Assembly (NCBI GenBank): GCA_023390955.1
Contig: JAEWBW010000092.1
Location: 1 to 16,325, forward strand
Length of the DNA: 16,325 nt
Direction: 5' to 3'
Origin: Pseudomonadota bacterium
GTDB taxonomy: Bacteria; Pseudomonadota; Alphaproteobacteria; Rhizobiales; Xanthobacteraceae
Shown: positions 5,534-13,161 of the stretch, piece by piece
Layout: every line of letters begins with the position of its first letter
How positions within the stretch are numbered: the first letter of the stretch is position 1
The notes under the pieces: model-generated
The model's input: only the letters and a program-made list of their open reading frames with translations
The model's database searches: none
What the model was told of the DNA's origin: nothing
Made by a program: the position numbers and the translations under genes

Positions 5534-7448
5534 ATCCCGCGTCGCTGTCGGGAAAGCGCAAGGGCAATTGCAGCCGCACCCGCGTGCCTGACGCGGAGGA
5601 ACTCACCTCCAGCACGGCGCCGCAGCGCGTGGCGCGGCTCGTCATGTTGCGCAGGCCGCGCCCGGCGGCGCTCGCAGACGCCGTCTCGAATCCCTTGCCG
5701 TCGTCTTCGATGCTGACCACGCCGCGTGGTGCACCTGCACCCTCTTGCAACGTGTCGATCGTCACCCGGATGCGTTCGGTGCCGGCATGCTTGACCGCAT
5801 TGGTGACGGCCTCGTCCAGAATGCGCACGATCTGGATGACGTGCCATGGCCGCAGCTCCGGATGCAGCGGCAGGCCTTGCGGCGTGGTGACGTGCCAGTC
5901 GAGCGCAATGTCGTGCGGACGCAGCTGTGCGACCGCGCGCTCGCGCCAGGTGCCGAGCGCGAGCATGAGATCACCGCCGATGTCGTCCATGGAATCGATC
6001 ACCAGCCGCAGATCCTTCAGCGCGCCGCGCGCGGCTTCCGTAATGGTCGCGCCGCCCGGCGCCCGCTCCGACAAGGCAACGATGCTGATGAGCTGGCCGC
6101 CGAGGCCGTCGTGCAGATCGCGCATCAGACGGGTGCGCTCGTTGGCAAGGGCGGCGGCGCGCGCACGCTCCTCCTCGCGGGCAAAGCTCGCCTTCAGCCG
6201 CTCCTCGGCCTCGCGCACCCGCGCCAACAATTGTCCGGCAAAGCCGTCGACCTGGTTCAGCGCGCGGGCAAAACGCCAGGTCAGGCCCGCGCCGATCGCG
6301 ATCACCATCACCGAATAGGACAGCCGCGAGACGAAGATGCGTTCGTTCGTCATGAACTCGAACACCGCGAGCATGTCGTGGATCCAGCAGGTCAGGACGA
6401 TCGTCACGGCGCAGCCGAGCGTGAAGCTCGCCGCATCCTGCCGGCGGATGACGGCGCCCGCCATCACGGCAGCCATCAGCGCGAGGCACAGCCCGACAGT
6501 GGGAATGCCGAGCACGATGAAGAGAATGCGCGGCAGCGGGGGGCCCGCGACCAGTCCCACGACGAATTCGATGACGCCGGGCACGAACAGCAGCGTGCCG
6601 TAGCGCGGCCAGCGCCCGCCGAAGAACAGCACGCCCGACACCACCATCAGCGCGCTCTCGATCGGCGCGGATGCGAGCAGCACCACGGCAAGCCGCGAAG
6701 GTTGAGACGGCGGCACCGGCGCCGGCAGGAACGCCTGGATCACGCCGAGCACCATGGTCACCGCCAGCACGCCGTAGACCGGCTCGTGGCGACGCATCAG
6801 CCACATCATCGCGAGAATGACCGCGAGGATCGATTGCCACGCCGCGAAGGCCACAGGCAGCGTCACGAACAGCAATGTGCGGGTCTCGAAGGCCGGCCGA
6901 AGGCTTGCATCCGGCCCGACATAGACCGTGTCGAGAAAGCCTTTGAGCGGCCCCCACACCAGGAGACGGATGGTAATGGTGTTGCTGCCGTCACGCAGCA
7001 GCGCGGACGGGATCACCGCGATCTCCGGCGTGTTGCGGTCCGGCCGGTTGGCGGCGGCGTCACGCCGCGAATCCAGGATGACCACGCCGTTGACGGCGAC
7101 CTCCACCGCGTTGGCGAAGCGCGGCAGGTAGACCGACCATGCCGTCGCATCGGCGCTGCGGTACATGAACGTGCCGGTGTAGAGCGGCGGGTCGTCGAGC
7201 GAATAGCGCGATGCGGTGAAATGCGGCAGCGTGACCGGGCGGCTCGCGCCGTTCTCTCGCAGCGAGAGCTCGCTCACGGCAAAATCCTCGGGGTCGCTCG
7301 GCTGCAGCAGCCGCAGGCCGAGGATCGTGGCGAGCACAATCAACGCCTGCAGCAGCAGATAGGGGGCAAGGCGCGACAGGCGCAGCCGCCACCGCGCGCG
7401 CGCAAATGTCGCCTTCGCACCCGATGCCTTGGCCGTAGCCTCGCTCAC
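5532..7448 (-). CDS. 7TMR-DISM-like sensor histidine kinase (HisKA_3 / NarL-type)
   Basis: This 638-residue integral membrane kinase would sense an outside signal and phosphorylate the response regulator encoded just upstream. It starts with GTG at 7448, overlapping the regulator stop by 4 bp. A first membrane segment spans about 28-47. Residues 50-185 form an extracytoplasmic beta-rich domain resembling the carbohydrate-binding-like 7TMR-DISM extracellular module. About seven hydrophobic segments follow (about 190-390), then a coiled-coil signalling helix (395-435). The HisKA_3 H-box is RDLHDGLGG with phosphoacceptor His446. The HATPase N-box has EAVTNAVKH (546-554, Asn550), the G1 box EDDGKGF (581-587), and a G2 segment GRGLRNM (596-602). 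All catalytic motifs are intact. The ligand is unknown. Confidence 0.9.
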   Translation of the reverse strand: MSEATAKASGAKATFARARWRLRLSRLAPYLLLQALIVLATILGLRLLQPSDPEDFAVSELSLRENGASRPVTLPHFTASRYSLDDPPLYTGTFMYRSADATAWSVYLPRFANAVEVAVNGVVILDSRRDAAANRPDRNTPEIAVIPSALLRDGSNTITIRLLVWGPLKGFLDTVYVGPDASLRPAFETRTLLFVTLPVAFAAWQSILAVILAMMWLMRRHEPVYGVLAVTMVLGVIQAFLPAPVPPSQPSRLAVVLLASAPIESALMVVSGVLFFGGRWPRYGTLLFVPGVIEFVVGLVAGPPLPRILFIVLGIPTVGLCLALMAAVMAGAVIRRQDAASFTLGCAVTIVLTCWIHDMLAVFEFMTNERIFVSRLSYSVMVIAIGAGLTWRFARALNQVDGFAGQLLARVREAEERLKASFAREEERARAAALANERTRLMRDLHDGLGGQLISIVALSERAPGGATITEAARGALKDLRLVIDSMDDIGGDLMLALGTWRERAVAQLRPHDIALDWHVTTPQGLPLHPELRPWHVIQIVRILDEAVTNAVKHAGTERIRVTIDTLQEGAGAPRGVVSIEDDGKGFETASASAAGRGLRNMTSRATRCGAVLEVSSSASGTRVRLQLPLRFPDSDAG

Positions 7449-8125
7449 AGCTTGATCAGGCCCTGCTGCACGGCCTCGAATACGGCCTCGCCGCGGGTAT
7501 GCACTTCGAGCTTGCGATAGATGTTCTTGATGTGCCCCGGCACGGTCTGGCGCGACAGGCCGAGATGGCTCGCGATCTCGGCGTAGCTGAACCCCTTTGC
7601 GATACCCCAGAGGATGTCGATCTCTCGCGGCGTGAGCTTCGCGGTGTTGAGCGCGGGGCCGGGCGGTGGCTCGGCCGCAGCGGTGGCACCTTGCGTCCTG
7701 CGCACGATGAAACGCGCAATCGAGGCGGAGATCGGCGAATGCCCGGCGACCAGGTCGCGTACGGTGGTGGCGATGTCGGTCGGGAAGGCGTCCTTGAGCA
7801 GATAGCCGGTGGCGCCGACGGTGATGGCGGAGATCACGCTCTCCTCGTCGCCGAGCGCCGAGATCACCATGATCTCGGTCTCCGGCCAGCGCTGCCTGGT
7901 CTCGCGGATCAACTCGACGCCATGGCCGTCGGGCAGGCGCAGATCGGTCAGCAGCACGCGCGGCGCGCGGTCCACGAGCGCTGCGCGCGCTTCGCCCAGC
8001 GTGCCGGCAGTGCGAACTTCGTAGTCCGCCTTGACCAGTGCGTCCTGCAGCCGCCAGCAGGTCGGCGCATCGTCCTCGACCAGCAGAATGGTGATGGTGT
8101 CAGCCGTGTCGGCCCGGTCCGTCAT
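7445..8125 (-). CDS. NarL/FixJ-family response regulator with LuxR HTH
   Basis: This is a 226-residue DNA-binding regulator, partner of the overlapping sensor kinase. The receiver domain (about 10-125) shows the acidic pair EDD (17-19), phosphoacceptor Asp61 in LLTDLRLPDGHG, Ser89 and Lys111. The LuxR-type helix-turn-helix spans about 164-216 (LTPREIDIL ... YAEIASHLGLSRQTV ... HIKNIYRKL). The recognition helix is followed by a Pro (TVPGHI) where most relatives have Lys or another polar residue. The regulator is first and the kinase second, so both should be made in fixed ratio by coupled translation. The ATG at 8125 has only a weak AAGG site. The promoter should lie in 8126-8270, but I see no clear boxes there. 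Target genes are unknown. Confidence 0.92.
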   Translation of the reverse strand: MTDRADTADTITILLVEDDAPTCWRLQDALVKADYEVRTAGTLGEARAALVDRAPRVLLTDLRLPDGHGVELIRETRQRWPETEIMVISALGDEESVISAITVGATGYLLKDAFPTDIATTVRDLVAGHSPISASIARFIVRRTQGATAAAEPPPGPALNTAKLTPREIDILWGIAKGFSYAEIASHLGLSRQTVPGHIKNIYRKLEVHTRGEAVFEAVQQGLIKL

Positions 8126-8273
8126 CGCAAAGCGCCTTGATGGGCCGCGTGTCCCCCGCGGCGCACCATCGAGCTTAGCCGCCGGCCCCGGTTTGCGACA
8201 CCCATAATCATGGGGCGGGGGCTGGCGGCGCGCCGCGCATGGGGAGCGGATGGGTTAGTCGCCGGCGATGTCG

Positions 8274-8300
8274 CTCTTCCCGCGGCTGGCGCGGGAAGAG
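8274..8300 (-). terminator. perfect 11-bp hairpin ending the small exported-protein pair
   Basis: CTCTTCCCGCG at 8274-8284 pairs with CGCGGGAAGAG at 8290-8300 around a 5-nt loop. On the minus strand it begins 6 nt after the stop codon of the gene ending at 8307. There is no T-run, but stem length and position make it a likely terminator. It separates this pair from the response regulator promoter. Confidence 0.65.
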
Positions 8301-8306
8301 GAGGTG

Positions 8307-8561
8307 CTATTTGCCGTTGCCCTTGCAGCGGCCATTGGGCCCGATGTGGTAGCCGCGCGGACAGGCATGGGCGCGGGGATTGGCGTAGTTGCGCAGACAG
8401 CCGCCATAGGGGCCGCGATGCCATCCGGCGCCGCAGCCACCAGCCACTTCGATAATGTCGGCGTTCGATTGTGTGCCGAGCGGAGACAACGGCATGGCCT
8501 GGACCGCGGTGATCGTGCCGCCGAGGATCAGGACCGCGGCAGCCAGGGCAGATCGCATCAT
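8307..8561 (-). CDS. small exported GCG_CRPN-like cysteine/glycine-rich protein, 84 aa
   Basis: The ATG at 8561 has GGAG 8 nt upstream and begins a signal peptide (MMRSALAAAVLILGG, cleavage near AVQA at 22). An ATG at 8573 overlapping the previous stop (TGATG) would add 4 residues and cannot be excluded. The mature part holds cysteines 43, 55, 67 and 79 in two similar units: GGCGAGWHRGPYGGC and ACPRGYHIGPNGRC. This fits the GCG_CRPN prefix-to-repeats family as I know it: small, Gly/Cys/Arg-rich, exported, of unknown function. It lies 11 bp downstream of another small exported protein, and both appear to form one operon ending at the hairpin at 8274-8300. Confidence 0.78.
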   Translation of the reverse strand: MMRSALAAAVLILGGTITAVQAMPLSPLGTQSNADIIEVAGGCGAGWHRGPYGGCLRNYANPRAHACPRGYHIGPNGRCKGNGK

Positions 8562-8572
8562 GGCGCGCTCCA

Positions 8573-8815
8573 TCAATGGGTCGCCGCGAAGGTGATCCCG
8601 GCACGCACTTCGGCGATGGCCTGGTCGACCAGGCCGAGCGCCTTTTCACGATGGCCGCCCTTGTTCGGTGTCGCCTTGACCAGTTCGGCCCGCGCCGACT
8701 GCAGCAATCCGATGGATGCATCCATATGCGGCTGAGCTGCGAGCGCGTAGCCGATGCAGACGCTGCCCGCGATTGCGCCACCGAGCAACAGGCTGCGCGT
8801 CAAAGATGTTGTCAT
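8573..8815 (-). CDS. small exported helical protein, 80 aa, unknown function
   Basis: The ATG at 8815 is preceded by GGAGGAAA, the best ribosome-binding site in this stretch; a longer start at 8875 lacks one. Residues 1-27 form a hydrophobic signal peptide or anchor (SLLLGGAIAGSVCIGYALAA). The mature 50 residues are an amphipathic helical pair: MDASIGLLQSARAELVKATP, then the turn NKGGHREKA, then LGLVDQAIAEVRAGI. It has no cysteines after the signal. The pattern of two helices around NKGGHREKA is conserved, as I recall, in many Bradyrhizobium hypothetical proteins; no function is known. It is first gene of a two-gene operon with the GCG_CRPN-like protein. Confidence 0.75.
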   Translation of the reverse strand: MTTSLTRSLLLGGAIAGSVCIGYALAAQPHMDASIGLLQSARAELVKATPNKGGHREKALGLVDQAIAEVRAGITFAATH

Positions 8816-9070
8816 GTCGTTTCCTCCAGCGGGCGTTCGAGGGTCTGGCCGCCCGTTTGCCGAACTGCACCGCAAAATTCGCAGAAGGCGCAGCTGCCGC
8901 CTGAATAGGGCCGGTGCAAACGCGCCGTCTTGGACTGTCCGGCGCCGGAAGATGCCGGACTTGGACTGGTCAGCGCTGTTGAATCACGTCGCGGTGCTGA
9001 TAGCCTGCGAGCGCTACCTTTGCCGTACTTGCCAGTTTATCCTAATCCCCGCCTCGATCCGTCCTTCCTG

Positions 9071-10030
9071 ATGCCCGTCGTCAAGAAAGCACTGTCGACC
9101 GCCATGCTGCCGCCGGGTCTGTCCGACCGGCAGCGCTTCATGCATTTCGCGGAATTGTTCGAGCATTTCTCCAACACCGGCGAGCTCGATCCGGCGAGCG
9201 ACGTGCCGTTTCGCGCCGCGATGAACTCGATCCACATTGGCACCACCATGCTCGGGCGCTGCGACGGCAGTTTTGTCACCGTTCGCCGCGAGAAGCGCCA
9301 GGTGATCGAGACCGGGGATGATCGCTATTGCCTTGCGCGCAACACCGGCGATCGTCCGTCACAGGTAAGCCATCGCGGACGCGAGTTCGCCATGCGGCCG
9401 GGCGCGATGGTGCTGCTCAAGCTCGACGAGCCATTCTTTTCCGCCGATGGCGCCAGCCACAAGCGCTTCACCAACGTGCATCTGCCGGTTGCGACCCTGC
9501 GCGCGATGGTGCCCGGCGTCGACGACCTCGTCGGCTGCGAGCTTGAGCCCGGCGGCGCGCTGTCGCTGGCGATGGATTACAGCGACCTGCTGCTGCGCAA
9601 TCCCGCAGCCGTCGACGAAGCCGGCATGGCGATCGCCGCGCATTTGCTCGATCTCGCCGCGCTCGGTCTCGGCGCCCCCAGCGACGTCGCGGCTGCGGCA
9701 CGCCGTCGGGGCTTGCGTGCCGTGCGTCTAAAGTCCGTGCTGGCGATCCTGCAAAGGCGTTTTCACGAGCCGGACTTTTCGGCGCAGAAGCTCGCCGCCG
9801 CTGCCGGCCTGTCGGAGCGTTATGTCAACGAGCTGCTGTTCGAAGCCGGCGCCGGTTTCACCACGCGATTGACCGAGCTGCGCCTGCGCAAGGCCTCCGA
9901 CCTGCTCGCTCATCGCGACGGCCGCATCAGCGACATCGCGTTCGCCTGCGGCTTCAACGATCTCTCCTATTTCAACCGCTGTTTCCGCAGGCGCTTCGGC
10001 CTGACGCCGACAGCGGCGCGGGGCAAGTGA
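9071..10030 (+). CDS. AraC-family transcriptional regulator
   Basis: This is a 319-residue DNA-binding regulator. The C-terminal hundred residues (about 220-319) hold the two AraC helix-turn-helix units: AQKLAAAAGLSERYVNELLF, and ISDIAFACGFNDLSYFNRCF followed by RRRFGLTPTAAR. The N-terminal region (about 50-190) looks like an AraC_binding_2-type sensing domain, with beta-rich stretches and the LPVATLRAMVPG segment. The start is uncertain. The frame is open from 8930, and no start has a good ribosome-binding site. I chose the ATG at 9071 because the residues before it are Pro/Arg-rich and unlike coding sequence. A weak TTGCCG-N17-TAATCC pair at 9020-9048 could be the promoter. It is convergent with the small gene at 10035 with 4 bp between stops. 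Targets unknown. Confidence 0.88.
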   Translation: MPVVKKALSTAMLPPGLSDRQRFMHFAELFEHFSNTGELDPASDVPFRAAMNSIHIGTTMLGRCDGSFVTVRREKRQVIETGDDRYCLARNTGDRPSQVSHRGREFAMRPGAMVLLKLDEPFFSADGASHKRFTNVHLPVATLRAMVPGVDDLVGCELEPGGALSLAMDYSDLLLRNPAAVDEAGMAIAAHLLDLAALGLGAPSDVAAAARRRGLRAVRLKSVLAILQRRFHEPDFSAQKLAAAAGLSERYVNELLFEAGAGFTTRLTELRLRKASDLLAHRDGRISDIAFACGFNDLSYFNRCFRRRFGLTPTAARGK

Positions 10031-10034
10031 GGGC

Positions 10035-10268
10035 CTACTGCGCCTCCACCCGCGGCGGCGGATAGCGGCGAGCCAGTGCCGAGAGCGGCAGTGAGCGTTC
10101 CTCCTCGGACAGCTCGCGGAAGGCCAGCACCTGCGGCCGCTTCCACTCGCCGACGCCGAAATCGAGCTCGGCCCATTTTTGCGGCTCGGGCCCGTCCAGC
10201 CCGCGCACCCAGACGAGGTAGCGCGGGAGGTCGTCGGTGTCCGTTTCGCTCGTGCGTCGCCTGGCCAT
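10035..10268 (-). CDS. small hypothetical protein, 77 aa
   Basis: I do not recognise a family. It is a soluble, charged protein with a basic N terminus (MARRRTSETD), an aromatic core (YLVWVRGLDGPEPQKWAELD) and an acidic helix (RELSEEERSLPLSALARRY). There is no signal peptide or membrane segment and no cysteine. The ATG at 10268 has no clear ribosome-binding site; an upstream in-frame GTG near 10300 is possible. Its stop is 4 bp from the AraC gene stop, tail to tail. It is divergent from the TIR gene, whose start is 166 bp away, so the promoters of both may share that gap. Codon use is like its neighbours, supporting a real gene. Confidence 0.62.
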   Translation of the reverse strand: MARRRTSETDTDDLPRYLVWVRGLDGPEPQKWAELDFGVGEWKRPQVLAFRELSEEERSLPLSALARRYPPPRVEAQ

Positions 10269-10434
10269 CGCGTTCTCGCTGCGTCGGGATTGCTCACTCA
10301 CATATGGGGTGCGGCCGGGCCATTGCGAATGCCGGGCTGATCCGGCTTTGCGAGAGCGCCGACAAGCTGCCTTTCGACACTGACATTCGCACGGTTTCGC
10401 GCTATGGTAGCAATGCTCCATGTGAGGCGATCCC

Positions 10435-12327
10435 ATGCTTCGTACCATCGAAGTGATCTGCCCCTTCTGCGAGGCCGCAATCAGGATCAGCGTCGCCACG
10501 CCCGAGAGCGACGGGATGAAAGGCTCGCTCTCGTCCTGCCGTGCCTGCCGGCACCGGATCATGACGATGACGCTCCCCGACGGGCTCGTGGGCTACATCG
10601 ACGATGACAAGCTTTACCCCCTGCGCATCGTCGGCGAGCAGCCCGCCACGCCGTCGCAGTCCGCCGCGCGTGACCGGCACAAGGTCCTGCCGCCGCAGAA
10701 TCTTGGCCTGTTCGATCGCGGTGGCGCGGTCCCGCGGCCAAAGGGCGTCAGCGACTGGGACCTCGAGCACAAGGCTGCCAGCCTCAGCGACGCGTTGTGG
10801 CGGCCGGACGGCACGCGACGGGCGCCGGCCGAGGCCGCACGTCACATCGGATGGCGGTCGGTCTGGATCACCCAGCTTCGCGAAAACATTCTCGCTCGCC
10901 TGTCGAAGCCACCACCTTTCAGCGAGCCGCCCTCCATCTTCCTGTCCTACCGATGGGGTGACGACCAGCACAATGGCTGGCTGGCCAGCTTGGCGGAGAC
11001 GCTTTCGGCGCGCGGCTATCGCGTCACGCTGGACCGTCTCGTTCCACCTGAGCAGATGGTGGTGCCGAGCTTCGTCTCGAGTCTTGCCGACTGCCGCTAT
11101 TTCCTCGCGGTGATCGATCCCGGCTATGTCGAGCGACTCGGGACTGACAAGGACAGCGACATCAAGGACGGCTGGGTGTTCGACGAAGTCAGGAACGCCT
11201 TTGCCCTCGAGAACCAGGGATTGCTGCGGGTCGTTGGTCTGTTGCGCGAGGGAGTCCAGCTGCCTGTCAATTTCAACTTTCCGGCAACCGGTCGGCCCGG
11301 AAACACGATCGACGTTCGTGATCCGGAGCTGCTTGCGAGCTTCGTCGACGACGTCTTCCCCGATCGCGAAGCAGCTGCGAACGCCGCGCGCTGGCAGGCG
11401 GCGGAAGCGCTTTACGGCGCTTCGCTCGAGGCGCTCTCCGCCGGCGATCATCAGGCGGCCTTCGATCGCGCGACGGAATTGGTCGAGGCGGCGCCCGCGC
11501 TGATCGATGGATATGTCCAGCAAGTGCGGGTGTGCCTGGCTGCAGGGGCTGTCGAAGCGGGGCTAACCGTGGTGACGGCCGCGTGCGACCGGTTTCCCGA
11601 ACAGGCCGAACTCGATCTCGCCGCCGCGCAATTCGCGCTCGAACTCGGCCAGAGCAAGCTCGCCGTCCACCACGCCGCGCGCGTGCTGGCCGCCGACAAG
11701 GTGCCGGATGAAAGACGGGCGAAGGCCCACAGCATTCTGGGCACCGCCATCGACGATTTCGGTCAGGTCGACGTGGCGATCGCTCATCTCGGCCGCGCCA
11801 TGCTCCATTTTGGCCGGCACCCGATGCTGCTGCAAAATCTCGGCTTCATGCAACGGCGTGCGGACCAGCCGGCCGCAGCGGCGGCTCTGTTTGCGGAAGC
11901 GCTCGAAGCCGACCCGGGCTCAATGGAGCTGCGCACCAATCTCGTCGCCTCGCTGATCGAAGCCGGCGAGCCGGGCCTGGCGCGGCGGGACCTGGCCAAG
12001 ATCAGGGATGCCCGGATCGTTGCCGCGCTCGGTGAAAAAATTGACGAGCTTGAAGCCGGTGGCGGTCCCGTCGTGCTGATCGAGCGTCCGCCGCCGCGCG
12101 TCGGTGCGCTGCGGGCGACCTGCGCATCATGCAACTCGTCACTCATTGTCCCCGACAGAAGCGGGCTCTGTATCGCATGCGGCAGCCCGCGGCCTCTCGG
12201 ACCTGAACCCTGCGACTTCTGCGACGAAGTAGGCCGGGTGCCTCTGATGGCAGATGGACCTGATTGCGTCTGCCCGTTCTGCCGGCAAGGGCCATTGCGT
12301 GTCGAACGCCTGGCCGCGTCGGCGTGA
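10435..12327 (+). CDS. zinc ribbon-TIR-TPR-double zinc ribbon protein
   Basis: This 630-residue soluble protein joins parts I do not know together in a named family. An N-terminal zinc ribbon uses C9-x2-C12 and C35-x2-C38. After a linker comes a TIR domain (about 166-310): the first strand is SIFLSYRWGDD, then WLASLAETLSARGYRVTLD, then YFLAVIDPGYV, then W247-x3-E251. This W-x3-E spacing matches the catalytic Glu region of NAD-cleaving TIR domains. Residues 316-535 are helical pairs of TPR type (for example LFAEALEADPGSMELRTNL). The C terminus has two more ribbons: C563/C566/C579/C582 and C593/C596/C613/C616. The ATG has GAGG 7 bp upstream. A role as NADase effector, for instance in antiviral defence or signalling, is inference; no known partner gene is adjacent. 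Confidence 0.85.
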   Translation: MLRTIEVICPFCEAAIRISVATPESDGMKGSLSSCRACRHRIMTMTLPDGLVGYIDDDKLYPLRIVGEQPATPSQSAARDRHKVLPPQNLGLFDRGGAVPRPKGVSDWDLEHKAASLSDALWRPDGTRRAPAEAARHIGWRSVWITQLRENILARLSKPPPFSEPPSIFLSYRWGDDQHNGWLASLAETLSARGYRVTLDRLVPPEQMVVPSFVSSLADCRYFLAVIDPGYVERLGTDKDSDIKDGWVFDEVRNAFALENQGLLRVVGLLREGVQLPVNFNFPATGRPGNTIDVRDPELLASFVDDVFPDREAAANAARWQAAEALYGASLEALSAGDHQAAFDRATELVEAAPALIDGYVQQVRVCLAAGAVEAGLTVVTAACDRFPEQAELDLAAAQFALELGQSKLAVHHAARVLAADKVPDERRAKAHSILGTAIDDFGQVDVAIAHLGRAMLHFGRHPMLLQNLGFMQRRADQPAAAAALFAEALEADPGSMELRTNLVASLIEAGEPGLARRDLAKIRDARIVAALGEKIDELEAGGGPVVLIERPPPRVGALRATCASCNSSLIVPDRSGLCIACGSPRPLGPEPCDFCDEVGRVPLMADGPDCVCPFCRQGPLRVERLAASA

Positions 12328-12377
12328 CGTCGTCAGGAGTTGGTCACGTCGTCGACGTCAGCTGCGCTGGGCTCCAA

Positions 12378-12677
12378 TCACCAGAGATCAGACGTCGCGA
12401 CGCGGTTGATGTCTGCGAGCCGCCGGTTCGCATCGCCATGAAGATCGATGTCGGCAACGAGCGACAGCAGGCGCTGATGAATATCGTCGGCCACAGGCAC
12501 CGGCATCGGCTCCTCGTCGAAGGCGTCGATGGTGCGGCCGACGAGATTGCTCAGGAGACGGCACAGCCCGCGCTGTTCGGGAGCATCGGTGGAAAGCGTA
12601 TCGAGTTTTTGCTGAAAGGTCCGGTAGGTCCGCAGACCGTGGTGCTGGCCGGAAAGCCAAATATGCAGGTCGTTCAT
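12378..12677 (-). CDS. small hypothetical protein, 99 aa, convergent with the TIR gene
   Basis: I do not recognise a family. The ATG at 12677 has GAGG 5 bp upstream. The protein is soluble and mostly helical by appearance, with one Cys, several His and Trp near both ends (MNDLHIWLSGQHHG and VATSDLW). An acidic middle (TIDAFDEEPMPVPVADDIHQ) links two helices (EQRGLCRLLSNLVG and QRLLSLVADIDLHG). There is no signal peptide or membrane segment. It lies tail to tail with the TIR-TPR gene, with 50 bp between stops. Coding quality is supported by the ribosome-binding site and the absence of a better frame. Convergent orientation argues against a shared operon with the TIR gene. Confidence 0.65.
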   Translation of the reverse strand: MNDLHIWLSGQHHGLRTYRTFQQKLDTLSTDAPEQRGLCRLLSNLVGRTIDAFDEEPMPVPVADDIHQRLLSLVADIDLHGDANRRLADINRVATSDLW

Positions 12678-12815
12678 ATGAGCCTCTTCAAGTTGGAGAA
12701 GAAGCTACCGGTTTATACAGTGAGGACGCGGCGATGGCCAATGCGGGGGAAGCGGGGCAGGTCGTCGTCGGGAGAATGAACCGTTTGGCGATGTGTCTTT
12801 GCTGATCCAGTCCGC

Positions 12816-12915
12816 CTTCGCCAGCAGTCCGTCTTCGCCAAGAGGCTTCGCCGGACACGCTTCGCTGTTTCGGGCATTGCGAGGCTGCGCCACGCGAAGC
12901 CCGAAGGGCGAAGCG
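12816..12915. repeat. CTTCGCC/CGAAG-rich repeat cluster beside the tRNA
   Basis: CTTCGCC occurs at 12816-12822, 12833-12839 and 12846-12852, and CTTCGC at about 12860. CGAAG is repeated at roughly 7-bp steps just before the tRNA 3' end (about 12894-12914), where GCCC-GAA-GGGC can form a short hairpin. Similar stretches occur next to tRNAs in Bradyrhizobium. The hairpin may act as the tRNA terminator. No gene is supported here. Confidence 0.55.
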
Positions 12916-13000
12916 TGGTGCCCCTGGCCGGAATCGAACCAGCACTCCTTGCGGAACTCGATTTTGAGTCGAGCGCGTCTACCAGTTCCGCCACAGGGGC
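12916..13000 (-). tRNA. tRNA-Leu (anticodon CAA)
   Basis: Read on the minus strand, an 85-nt cloverleaf can be drawn. The acceptor arms are GCCCCTG/CAGGGGC, with discriminator A and an encoded CCA. The D-arm is GCG/CGC with GG in the loop. The anticodon stem CTCGA/TCGAG encloses the loop CTCAAAA, giving anticodon CAA, which reads UUG. A long 13-nt class II variable arm and a T-arm with TTCGATT complete it. All match a leucine tRNA. A strong promoter lies about 52 bp upstream. Confidence 0.97.
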
Positions 13001-13051
13001 CCTCGGGCCGCCCAAAGCCAGAAAACAGGCCGGGCGGCGCGAAGCCGGCGG

Positions 13052-13079
13052 ACTATAGCCATGGGAAAAGCCGGGTCAA
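13052..13079 (-). promoter_or_regulatory. sigma-70 promoter for tRNA-Leu
   Basis: On the minus strand, TTGACC (13079-13074) and TATAGT (13057-13052) are separated by 16 bp. Each box matches five of six consensus positions. The -10 lies about 51 bp before the mature tRNA 5' end, leaving a short leader for RNase P removal. Confidence 0.75.
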
Positions 13080-13161
13080 CCCGCGCCAAAGTGATCCCGC
13101 CCGTTCTCGACAGCGGCGTGAGCGGGGGTTAGAGGCTTGATCGTCTTCTCTGGAGGTTGCC

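Noticed and set aside
5745..7520. Plus-strand open frame of 591 codons over the sensor kinase
   Set aside because: It is an antisense shadow: the sequence is dominated by Arg, His, Gln and Asp with no fold signature, while the minus frame has every kinase motif.
8122..8781. Minus-strand open frame of 219 codons between the response regulator and the small exported genes
   Set aside because: It overlaps two better-supported genes in another frame and reads through the terminator hairpin; its composition is Arg/Ser/Pro-rich.
10402..11523. Minus-strand open frame of 373 codons over the TIR gene
   Set aside because: No recognisable domain or ribosome-binding site; the plus frame has zinc ribbons, TIR and TPR.
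12916..13000. tRNA-Leu as the attachment site of an island carrying the TIR gene
   Set aside because: The tRNA 3' end does face the TIR gene, but I saw no integrase and no second copy of the tRNA 3' end within the window, and base composition does not change.
12793..13140. Plus-strand open frame of 115 codons over the tRNA
   Set aside because: It runs through the antisense of tRNA-Leu and a simple repeat cluster, with no ribosome-binding site.
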